NCBI GenBank assembly: GCA_027029065.1 | Contig: JALVGO010000183.1 | Location: 1 to 28,903 of the forward strand | Direction of reading: 5' to 3' | DNA from: Sulfurovum sp. | GTDB taxonomy: Bacteria; Campylobacterota; Campylobacteria; Campylobacterales; Sulfurovaceae | DNA: 28,903 nt | Part shown: positions 7,999-15,588 of the stretch, one piece after another | How positions within the stretch are numbered: the first letter of the stretch is position 1 | Layout of the letters: each line of letters opens with the position of its first letter | The notes under the pieces: generated by a model | Database searches by the model: none | Told to the model about the DNA's origin: nothing | Seen by the model: only the letters and a program-made list of their open reading frames with translations | Translations under genes and position numbers: made by a program

Positions 7999-8403
7999 AT
8001 GCAACGATCCAACCGGTGGCGAATCAGAGATGAAGAGGAGTACACCATCGCCCTGGCGTATCTGCGTCGCAGTTTTGACAAAAGCCCCTCTTTTTGGCGT
8101 GAATCCAAACACAAAGAGCAAGCCCGTAAAGCGTTACAAAGCTTTGATGATACTCTGCCTGTGGATGAATCACTTTTTGATCAGCTCAATAAGTGGATCT
8201 CCGATTATCTCGATAATGCTCAACTCAAAAAGTTACGGGTAGCCATGCGGGTGGGTAAATCACGCAACCGGCATAAACGCACACAGGTTACTTTGGATAA
8301 AGAGGTGCATGAACAGCTTTCAGCTCAGGCTAAAGCCCTGGGGCTGAATCTTTCGCAAACGGTCAGTTTGCTTTTGGATCAATTTCAACACAAGGAGCGA
8401 TAA
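7999..8403 (+). CDS. MatP-like ribbon-helix-helix DNA-binding protein, first gene of the Fic operon
   Basis: The 134-residue protein has a helical N-terminal half and a C-terminal ribbon-helix-helix domain (RTQVTLDKEVHEQLSAQAKA, then GLNLSQTVSLLLDQF, about residues 93-130). The order and phrasing resemble gammaproteobacterial MatP: a Trp-Ile pair (KWISDYLDNAQLKKL) opening the central helices, a basic Arg/Lys stretch, a short beta strand, then Leu-Ser-x-Thr-x-x-x-Leu-Leu. MatP organises the chromosome terminus by binding matS. Here the gene heads a toxin operon and a matS-like palindrome lies upstream, so a local autorepressor seems more likely. Two adjacent ATG codons (7996 and 7999) follow AGGAG; 7999 gives the better spacing (five bases). 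The gene ends five bases before the small antitoxin gene. Confidence 0.72.
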   Translation: MQRSNRWRIRDEEEYTIALAYLRRSFDKSPSFWRESKHKEQARKALQSFDDTLPVDESLFDQLNKWISDYLDNAQLKKLRVAMRVGKSRNRHKRTQVTLDKEVHEQLSAQAKALGLNLSQTVSLLLDQFQHKER

Positions 8404-8408
8404 TATAA

Positions 8409-8642
8409 ATGACATGGGAGATGAAAAAGGCACAAAGCATCGCCATACTGGATCGGTACAAAAATGAGATCAGCCAAGAAGCGTATGATCGGATCCTTTG
8501 GGTGATTGGTACACAAGCGATTGAAGATATTTTCCCCAATGAAGAGGATATCGAAAATTTGATCCATATAGAAAAAGGAGAGATCACCGCAGATGCACTT
8601 GTGGAAACATACAAAAAAAGTGGGGTGTGGCATAATGTTTGA
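8409..8642 (+). CDS. VbhA-like Fic antitoxin
   Basis: The 77-residue protein sits directly before and overlaps the Fic gene, as class I Fic antitoxins do. Residues 35-67 align by eye with the VbhA core: TQAIEDIFPNEEDI corresponds to the inhibitory helix and its proline turn, and KGEITADALVE to the conserved Gly-Glu-Ile/Leu-Thr end. The inhibitory motif is usually Ser/Thr-x-x-x-Glu-Gly/Asn; here it reads Thr35-x-x-x-Glu39-Asp40, so the key Glu that blocks ATP binding is kept while the last position differs. About 30 extra residues precede the motif. The AAGGAG ribosome site lies within the last codons of the upstream gene. It probably binds the Fic protein and holds it inactive. Confidence 0.72.
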   Translation: MTWEMKKAQSIAILDRYKNEISQEAYDRILWVIGTQAIEDIFPNEEDIENLIHIEKGEITADALVETYKKSGVWHNV

Positions 8643-9246
8643 ATGGCTCAATCCCCAACCGGAAATGAGCGAGTTTGACAAACAGCTGCTTGCTTCCAAT
8701 ATTGTAGGTGCCAAATCTCTACATGCACTTGCCGAAAAAGAACAGAAAATAACAAATCTAAGATCTCTTCAGCTTAAAACCGATCCGATACAAGGCAACT
8801 TTGACTACGACCATTTTAAAAAGATTCACCACCACCTCTTTAAAGATCTCTTTGTGTGGGCAGGGATGGATCGCTACGAGATCGGCATAAGAGGTGATTT
8901 TAGAAAAGGTGATACCTGCTTCACCTCCGGTGCCAAACTTCCCCAGGTAGCCAAAGCTCTTTTCGATGCACTTCGGGAAGAGAACTATTTTCGGGGGCTG
9001 GAGCAGGAGAGCTTCATCCAAAGCATGGCAAGCTTTATGAACGGCTTGAATATCCTGCATCCTTTTAGGGAAGGCAACGGCAGAACACAGCGGATCTTTT
9101 TGGAGTTGCTTGCCCAAAACGCCGGCTATGCGCTCAACCTCTCTACACTCAACAAAAGCACACTCATTCAAGCCTGCATCCAGGGAAGCAAAGGCAATCT
9201 CAAAGGCTTTGAAATCCTTTTGCAGCGGCTCTTGCAAAAAGAGTGA
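8635..9246 (+). CDS. Fic-domain protein AMP-transferase (toxin)
   Basis: Fic proteins transfer AMP (or another nucleotide phosphate) from a nucleotide to hydroxyl groups of target proteins. This 203-residue protein holds the full motif HPFREGNGRTQR at residues 142-153, with the catalytic His, the acidic metal ligand, the Gly-Asn-Gly anion hole and the final Arg. The upstream FVWAGMDRYEIGIRG part forms the flap and target-docking region. The size and absence of an N- or C-terminal inhibitory helix fit class I, inhibited by a separate small protein, here the VbhA-like gene just upstream. ATG 8635 lies inside that gene and overlaps it by eight bases. The longer frame opening at 8593 lies within the antitoxin in another frame and is unlikely to be translated. 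An integrase remnant follows immediately. Confidence 0.9.
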   Translation: MFEWLNPQPEMSEFDKQLLASNIVGAKSLHALAEKEQKITNLRSLQLKTDPIQGNFDYDHFKKIHHHLFKDLFVWAGMDRYEIGIRGDFRKGDTCFTSGAKLPQVAKALFDALREENYFRGLEQESFIQSMASFMNGLNILHPFREGNGRTQRIFLELLAQNAGYALNLSTLNKSTLIQACIQGSKGNLKGFEILLQRLLQKE

Positions 9247-9472
9247 ACCCATCAAGGCACTATGCAAACAGTGTAACATTAAAGAGGGTACGCTTCAAAC
9301 ATTGCGAAGATCGTGCAATACGCTACTCAAGCAGTACGGTATGCCAAATGATTGGATCTTGGATCAGTTGGGTCATGTAGATGATGGGGTAAACTGTGAG
9401 CACTACACCGGAAAAATCAAACCGGATATGTCAAAAATTGGCAGAGTTTTGGCAGAGTTACAATTTGGATAG
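9247..9472 (+). pseudogene. Tyrosine-recombinase (integrase) C-terminal remnant (copy 2)
   Basis: The frame, fused to the other reading frame of the fic end, encodes IKEGTLQTLRRSCNTLL, then WILDQLGHVDDGVNCEHYTG, and stops at 9470-9472. These are the last catalytic boxes of phage-type integrases: Leu-Arg-Arg (catalytic Arg), Gly-His, and His-Tyr with the nucleophilic Tyr. The N-terminal arm-binding and core domains are missing and no start codon or ribosome site of its own is present, so it cannot make a working enzyme. It lies 30 bases from the tRNA-Met 3' end, exactly where an island integrase is expected. A shorter relative lies at 6655-6714. Confidence 0.75.
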
Positions 9473-9483
9473 TCTGAAATAAC

Positions 9484-9500
9484 GCTATATAGGGGATTGT
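9484..9500. repeat. Right arm of the island-flanking inverted repeat
   Basis: GCTATATAGGGGATTGT matches the reverse complement of 5292-5308 with one shifted G/T. It touches the tRNA-Met 3' end (CCA at 9503-9505). The pair brackets the island. Confidence 0.4.
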
Positions 9501-9502
9501 AG

Positions 9503-9579
9503 TGGTGTCAAGAGAGGGACTTGAACCCTCGACCTCCGGCTTATGAGACCAGCGCTCTAACCAGCTGAGCTACCTTGAC
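9503..9579 (-). tRNA. tRNA-Met (anticodon CAU), CCA encoded
   Basis: The minus strand folds into a full cloverleaf of 77 bases. The acceptor stem is GTCAAGG with the 3' strand ending CTTGAC, discriminator A and an encoded CCA. The D-stem is GCTC/GAGC, the anticodon loop is CTCATAA, and the T-arm holds GGTTCAAGTCC. The anticodon is CAU. A normal G1-C72 pair and the absence of three G-C pairs in the anticodon stem exclude the initiator. It is either the elongator Met tRNA or the Ile2 tRNA whose C34 becomes lysidine; the loop looks more like Met. The island abuts its 3' end, which served as the probable integration site. Confidence 0.93.
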
Positions 9580-9598
9580 GTTGTCTTTGGAGGTCGAG

Positions 9599-9604
9599 AT
9601 TTTA
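9599..9604 (-). promoter_or_regulatory. Possible -10 box of the tRNA gene
   Basis: TAAAAT on the minus strand lies 20 bases before the tRNA 5' end, at a suitable distance for a start near 9592. No consensus -35 is seen. Confidence 0.3.
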
Positions 9605-9637
9605 GTGCATTATTTCTTAAAGAACGGTTAAAAAACC

Positions 9638-9880
9638 TTAACCAAGTGCTTTTTCGATCGCTTTTTGGTCAAATCCGCAGATCCAGCGGCTGCCTATGAG
9701 GACTACCGGCACACCTCTGCAGCCGTGCCGTTCACAATCCTGTGCCGCTTTGGCATCCTTGGTAATATCTATTGTTTTAAATTTGTATCCGTTCTTTTTA
9801 AAATACTCTTTGGCAACCGTACACCATTTACAGCTTGGTGAGGTAAAAAGAACGATCTTTTTGGGTTTCTTTTCTGCCAT
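9638..9880 (-). CDS. Glutaredoxin/NrdH-like thiol oxidoreductase
   Basis: The 80-residue protein is a minimal thioredoxin fold. It has a beta strand KIVLFTSPS, the redox motif Cys-Lys-Trp-Cys (residues 17-20), a helix KEYFKKNGYKF, and the cis-Pro loop RGVPVVLIG near residue 58. Such proteins pass electrons from glutathione or thioredoxin reductase to ribonucleotide reductase or other disulfides in the cytoplasm. The Trp inside the motif differs from classic CPYC glutaredoxins. Two further cysteines (CERHGC) just before the cis-Pro are unusual and might form a second disulfide or a metal site. It stands alone, between the tRNA gene and the groES promoter. The start is ATG 9880 with GGAGG upstream on the minus strand. 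Confidence 0.85.
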   Translation of the reverse strand: MAEKKPKKIVLFTSPSCKWCTVAKEYFKKNGYKFKTIDITKDAKAAQDCERHGCRGVPVVLIGSRWICGFDQKAIEKALG

Positions 9881-9969
9881 CTATGCCTCCTTCTTGCAAT
9901 ATTATGCTGCAATTATAGCATATAGAGAGACTTCATTTCAAAATATTTGTATAAAAAAATGAAGATTTA

Positions 9970-9988
9970 TTTAGTCATTTAGACTAAA
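9970..9988. promoter_or_regulatory. HAIR-like inverted repeat upstream of groES
   Basis: TTTAGTC (9970-9976) and GACTAAA (9982-9988) form a perfect 7-base inverted repeat. Read as TTTAGT-N7-ACTAAA it has the spacing of the HspR site (CTTGAGT-N7-ACTCAAG) with one changed base per arm within the compared hexamer. It ends five bases before the -35 box. No CIRCE element (HrcA site) is seen. Confidence 0.5.
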
Positions 9989-9993
9989 GGTTA

Positions 9994-10022
9994 TTGACAT
10001 TTTGTGAAAAATAGTGTAAAAT
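9994..10022 (+). promoter_or_regulatory. Sigma70-type promoter of groES-groEL
   Basis: TTGACA (9994-9999) and TAAAAT (10017-10022) are separated by 17 bases. Transcription would start near 10029, leaving a leader of about 30 bases before ATG 10058. The strength fits a major chaperone operon. Confidence 0.75.
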
Positions 10023-10057
10023 CGCGCTACAAAATTAAACAGACGGAGGAATATAAG

Positions 10058-10318
10058 ATGAACTTTAAACCACTTGGTGACAGACTTCTTGTAGAAAGAG
10101 TTGAAGAGGTGAACACTACAGCTAGTGGTATCATCATTCCGGACAATGCGAAGGAAAAACCTTCAAGAGGAAAAGTATTGGCTATCGGAAACGATGTGGA
10201 AGATGTCAATGTGGATGATGTCGTTGTCTTTGGAAAATACTCTGGTACAGAACTGGTCTTGGAAGACAAAGAGTATCTTGTACTTGAAGTCTCCGATGTA
10301 CTGGGCGTAATCGCTTAA
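10058..10318 (+). CDS. groES: Co-chaperonin GroES
   Basis: GroES forms the heptameric lid that closes the GroEL folding chamber in the cytoplasm. The 86-residue protein has the expected [13 protein letters not shown] start, the mobile loop around residues 16-32 ([19 protein letters not shown]), and the conserved [10 protein letters not shown] and [11 protein letters not shown] strands. I set the start at ATG 10058, because CGGAGG lies ten bases upstream and homologues begin MNFKPL; an in-frame ATG at 10004 lies upstream of the mapped promoter start and is rejected. It is followed after 40 bases by groEL in one operon. A HAIR-like repeat upstream of the promoter suggests HspR-type heat-shock repression. 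Confidence 0.97.
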   Translation: MNFKPLGDRLLVERVEEVNTTASGIIIPDNAKEKPSRGKVLAIGNDVEDVNVDDVVVFGKYSGTELVLEDKEYLVLEVSDVLGVIA

Positions 10319-10355
10319 TTACTATTTCATAAATATATAACAACAAAGGAGTTGA

Positions 10356-11996
<1,641 letters not shown>

Positions 11997-12335
11997 GAAC
12001 CGTAAATAAACGACAATAGTTTGTCGTTTATAGGTTCGAAACCGAAGGTGATGTCTCGAAGAGACCACCGTAGGCTGGGAGAGGCTCGTAAAATAAACGC
12101 AAACTGCTTTGCGTTTATAGAGCCGAAACCGTAGTGGTGGAGCAAAGCGACCCGCGAAGGCTGGGAGACCCGTAAAATAAACGCAATACTTTGCGTTTAT
12201 AGAGCCGAAACTGTGAAAGCCGTCAAGTGAACAAGAACAGTTTCTTGTTCATAGGCTTGAAACCGAAGGTGATGTCTCAAAGAGACCACCGTAGGCAGAA
12301 ACGAAGTGGAGCCGCGAAGGCTGGGAAACTCCTCC
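11997..12335. repeat. Array of covarying hairpins after groEL (structured repeat, non-coding)
   Basis: Four related hairpins lie between convergent groEL and the EAL gene: A 12006-12031, B 12093-12118, C 12177-12200 and D 12228-12251. Each has a 10-11 base perfect stem (ATAAACG- in A-C, TGAACAAG- in D) capped by four bases (TAGT, CTGC, TACT, CAGT). In A, B and D a second outer stem of five bases closes around it (GAACC/GGTTC, GGCTC/GAGCC, AAGCC/GGCTT) across a conserved GTAAA-type loop. A 40-base segment beginning CGAAACCGAAGGTG (12037-12075, again 12258-12296) forms another hairpin with stem GTCTC/GAGAC closed by GGTG/CACC. No T-run follows any stem, and no credible coding frame is present. 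Confidence 0.7.
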
Positions 12336-14114
12336 CTACCTTCTTATCATCTCCTGAAATTCATATGCCGGCTGCGGTCTTCCAAAGTAGTACCCCTGCA
12401 TATAGTCACTTCCTAAAGCAGCGATCATCTCCATCATCTCTCTGTTCTCTATACCTTCTACAACGATCTTCATACCAAGATTATGTCCAAGTTCAATCAT
12501 CGCTTTGACAATACGCTGATCTTCTTCTCTTCTTAAAATATTATCAACCATTGTTTTATCTATCTTTAAGGTATCAGCAGGGAACTCTTTCAAATAGCCA
12601 AAAGAGGTATAGCCTGTACCAAAGTCGTCAAGAGAAAGCGTAACACCCAGCTTTTTCAGCTCCTGAAGCTGATTATCTGCCCGTGTTTCATTCTGCATGG
12701 CAGCTCCCTCTGTAATCTCGAATTTGATCAATCCGGGATCAACCTGATGCTCTGTAAGCTGCTTGGATATATTTTCGACAAACCCTTCCGCTTCAATTTC
12801 AAGCAGCGACATATTGATTGAAACCTGTATAGGTCTGAATTTAAACAACTCCCACCGTTTTTGCTGTTTAAGTACCTCAGCAAGCATAAACCTTCCAAGC
12901 TCAATAATGAATCCCGATTTTTCAAGCATAGGGATAAACACATCCGGAGGAATAAAGCCATACTCCTTGTGTTTCCAGCGTACAAGTGCCTCAGCTGCAA
13001 CCACTTCCTGATCTTTACTGCGTACAATCGGTTGATAATAGACTTCAAATTCTTTTTTCTCTATCGCATCATGTACTGCATTGAAGAGGGTAAGGTCATC
13101 ATACTGTTTTTCCAGTTCATTCTGCTCATAGATACTGATATGACCAAATCCAAGCTTCTGTGCATCAGAGAGTGCTTTGTAGGCATTGTCAAGCAGTACA
13201 CGTGTTGAGCCGCAATCAGGATAGATACTGATACCTACCGAAGCGGTCAGATGAAAACGCATCTCATTGATACGGTAGAACGTTTTGAGCTCTTTTTGAA
13301 CTTTTCTGCAAAAATGCACCACCTCATCCACCTCTTCTACAACAGGCATACACACCATAAAGCTGTTACTGTAGGTATGATAGACATAATAAGAGGAGGC
13401 ATTTGTAAGACGTTCAAGATACTGCGCAAACCGGATAACAATCTTTTCACTCTGTTCGTATCCCAAGATGGAACGTATCTGCGAAAAATTATCAAGATCA
13501 ATCAATATAATCGCCAATTTTTTATTATGGAGATGAATCTTGGCAAAAAGTTTGCCCAAATCCTTTTTTGCCTGAAGCTGATTTGGCAGTTTAGTCAATT
13601 TGTGTCGATGGGAAATCTCACTCTTTTCATGCTCTTTTCTCAGGTCATGTATTGAAATGATATTACACCACTCCACATGCGGTTTTCCCATGGCAGATCG
13701 GTCAATATAAAGATTGATCGGAATACCTGCTTCATTCTGTCCTATCCGGATAGTTGCCTGTAGAAAAGATTGCATCTTCTCATTGTTATCCTGACTGATG
13801 TCACGCAAAAATGCCACTAAAGGAACCCATTTCTGTCTAACTTTTATCATAGGTACCGGATCCAGTTTTTTCTGCAAAAAACCATCTGTAAGATGCAAAA
13901 GCTTCTGAAGTGCCTTGTTTGCATACAGTACCCGGTCATCATTGGAAAGCACAAGCACAGCATCTTCAGAGATCTCAAACGCTTTTTTGAACATCTCCAG
14001 TTTTACATCACTGTGTCTTTTTTGCAGGCGGCTCTTTTTCAGGAGAGCAAGCGATACAGCAGTCGACACTGCCAACACCCCATAACCTGCATAGACCCCC
14101 AACGAAAATTCCAA
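12336..14114 (-). CDS. Membrane-anchored PAS-GGDEF(degenerate)-EAL cyclic-di-GMP phosphodiesterase
   Basis: The 592-residue protein has one N-terminal membrane segment (about residues 5-25), a PAS-like sensor part (about 40-155), a GGDEF domain (170-330) and an EAL domain (345-590). The signature of the GGDEF domain is replaced by Tyr-Ser-Asn-Ser-Phe (248-252), so it should not make cyclic di-GMP. The EAL domain keeps the residues needed for hydrolysis: E375-A-L, N434, E466/E469, the DDFGTGYTS loop (D496, D497), K517, E553 and Q573. It probably degrades cyclic di-GMP in response to a signal sensed by the PAS domain. The start is TTG 14114, with AAGGA seven bases upstream. It is convergent with groEL and not closely linked to xseA. 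Confidence 0.9.
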   Translation of the reverse strand: MEFSLGVYAGYGVLAVSTAVSLALLKKSRLQKRHSDVKLEMFKKAFEISEDAVLVLSNDDRVLYANKALQKLLHLTDGFLQKKLDPVPMIKVRQKWVPLVAFLRDISQDNNEKMQSFLQATIRIGQNEAGIPINLYIDRSAMGKPHVEWCNIISIHDLRKEHEKSEISHRHKLTKLPNQLQAKKDLGKLFAKIHLHNKKLAIILIDLDNFSQIRSILGYEQSEKIVIRFAQYLERLTNASSYYVYHTYSNSFMVCMPVVEEVDEVVHFCRKVQKELKTFYRINEMRFHLTASVGISIYPDCGSTRVLLDNAYKALSDAQKLGFGHISIYEQNELEKQYDDLTLFNAVHDAIEKKEFEVYYQPIVRSKDQEVVAAEALVRWKHKEYGFIPPDVFIPMLEKSGFIIELGRFMLAEVLKQQKRWELFKFRPIQVSINMSLLEIEAEGFVENISKQLTEHQVDPGLIKFEITEGAAMQNETRADNQLQELKKLGVTLSLDDFGTGYTSFGYLKEFPADTLKIDKTMVDNILRREEDQRIVKAMIELGHNLGMKIVVEGIENREMMEMIAALGSDYMQGYYFGRPQPAYEFQEMIRR

Positions 14115-14185
14115 TTCTTATCCTTCTGTATGATCACAAGTCAGTTTATCAGACTGATCCTACTTATGTATTTTATTAGATAATA

Positions 14186-15436
14186 TCATATCTCTTTTTT
14201 ACTTAAGCAAACCGCCTCAAGTTTAACAAAAGCGTCCTCAAGGACAAATGACATCTGAGGTTCGATCTTAGAGAGTGAAACCGGCTTGTTTTGGTAGGAA
14301 ACCTGTGCCCACCCCTCTTTGCACTGCAGTCTCGGATCGCTCATTTTCATCTTCTCATACAGATAGCCTGCCTGCTGCTCTTTTTGGCGAATCACCATTG
14401 CTATACTCTGTTCAATGCGGCTTTTTAGCGGTTGTAACTGCATCATGTATTGGTCAAGTTTGTAGTGCAGTGTGCGGACATACTCTTCATGCAGCCTTGT
14501 AAAAGCCTGCTCTATCTCCTGAAGTTTGCGTGTTGGAGCCTGTTGTCTCAGCAGCGCCTCCATATGTTTAAGCTGCTGCATTTTGCCCAAAAGCTGTCCA
14601 TCAAATGCTCGTACATAATTTTCTGCTGTCTCATCAAGCAGATAGAGCAGTTCATTTTTGTCCGGCAGTACCATCTCTATGGCTGCACTCGGCGTTGGTG
14701 CGCGCAAGTCTGCCACATAATCACTGATCAACACATCCACTTCATGTCCCACCGCACTGACTACCGGTGTTTTCATGGCAAAAATCGCATCGGCAACCAC
14801 CTCTTCGTTAAATGCCCAAAGATCCTCTGTCGAGCCGCCTCCCCGTCCGACAATAACCACATCGGCATCGAGCGTGTCCGCATACTTCAGTGCCAAAGCG
14901 ATACTTCGTGCAGCCTGCTCACCCTGTACCAGTGTATCGATGACAGTTACCTCTACCAGCGGCCAGCGCTTTTCGATGATCTTGAGCATATCATGCAGTG
15001 CGGCACTCTCTTTGGCAGTGACCAGTGCCAAATGATGCATCACTTTTGGCATAGGCTTTTTACGCTGCTTGTCAAAATAGCCTTGATTTTTCAGCTTCTG
15101 CTTAAGCTGTTCAAAAGCAAGTGCCAGTGCCCCCTGCCCATAAGGCTCTATTTTGACCGTCTGGAACTGATACTCCCCTCTTGGGGTATAGACACTCACA
15201 GACCCTTCAACAACAATATGCATCCCTTTTTCGATGCGAAACTTCATGCGTGCCACAGAAGAGCGCCACATCACACACTTGATCGCACTCTTGTCATCTT
15301 TGATGGTAAAGTAGAGATGTCCGGAAGTGTGGTAGGTTACCGAAGCCACCTCTCCCTCTACGAGGATATGCATGAAGGTGGCTTCCAAAAGAGATTTGAT
15401 TTTGGTGTTGAGGGAGGAGACAGAAATCATCTGCAA
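14186..15436 (-). CDS. xseA: Exodeoxyribonuclease VII large subunit
   Basis: XseA with XseB forms an exonuclease that digests single-stranded DNA from both ends and takes part in repair. The 416-residue protein shows the N-terminal OB-fold (ILVEGEVASVTYHTSGHLYFTIKD), the PKVMHHLALVTAKESAALHDML region and the conserved catalytic stretch VVIVGRGGGSTEDLWAFNEE and TPVVSAVGHEVDVLISDYVADLR, followed by a long coiled-coil C-terminus. No xseB is nearby. Two starts are possible: TTG 15436, six bases after AAGGAG, or ATG 15430, twelve bases after it. I kept the TTG because of spacing, and they differ by only two residues. The gene follows ubiE across a short gap that holds two 7-base tandem repeats. 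Confidence 0.94.
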   Translation of the reverse strand: MQMISVSSLNTKIKSLLEATFMHILVEGEVASVTYHTSGHLYFTIKDDKSAIKCVMWRSSVARMKFRIEKGMHIVVEGSVSVYTPRGEYQFQTVKIEPYGQGALALAFEQLKQKLKNQGYFDKQRKKPMPKVMHHLALVTAKESAALHDMLKIIEKRWPLVEVTVIDTLVQGEQAARSIALALKYADTLDADVVIVGRGGGSTEDLWAFNEEVVADAIFAMKTPVVSAVGHEVDVLISDYVADLRAPTPSAAIEMVLPDKNELLYLLDETAENYVRAFDGQLLGKMQQLKHMEALLRQQAPTRKLQEIEQAFTRLHEEYVRTLHYKLDQYMMQLQPLKSRIEQSIAMVIRQKEQQAGYLYEKMKMSDPRLQCKEGWAQVSYQNKPVSLSKIEPQMSFVLEDAFVKLEAVCLSKKEI

Positions 15437-15454
15437 GGGAGACTCCTTGCAGAT

Positions 15455-15486
15455 GAAGTGAAGAGTGAAGAGTGAAGAGTGAAGAG
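15455..15486. repeat. 7-base tandem repeat (GAGTGAA)n
   Basis: About four and a half copies of a 7-base unit lie just upstream of xseA (minus strand). Copy number of such short tandem units can change by slippage. A second array with a related unit in the opposite sense lies 70 bases away. Confidence 0.75.
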
Positions 15487-15554
15487 ATTATGTATGCTTT
15501 CCTTCCAGAAAGCCTCTATTTTGATAAAAGCATTGCGAAGCAATGCAAACCAAA

Positions 15555-15588
15555 ACTCCTCACTCCTCACTCCTCACTCCTCACTCCT
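15555..15588. repeat. 7-base tandem repeat (ACTCCTC)n at the ubiE stop codon
   Basis: Almost five copies of a 7-base unit end at the ubiE stop codon (TAG on the minus strand, 15589-15587). The unit is the reverse complement of GAGGAGT, one base away from the GAGTGAA-type unit of the first array, so the two arrays could pair as an imperfect stem in RNA. Confidence 0.75.

Noticed and set aside
9503..9579. Initiator tRNA-fMet
   Set aside because: It has a normal G1-C72 pair and lacks the three G-C pairs in the anticodon stem.
11997..12335. CRISPR array
   Set aside because: Units have unequal spacing, repeats contain covarying rather than identical stems, there are no unique spacers of constant length and no cas genes.
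14450..15475. A 341-codon plus-strand frame across xseA
   Set aside because: Antisense to xseA, without initiation signals or familiar motifs.
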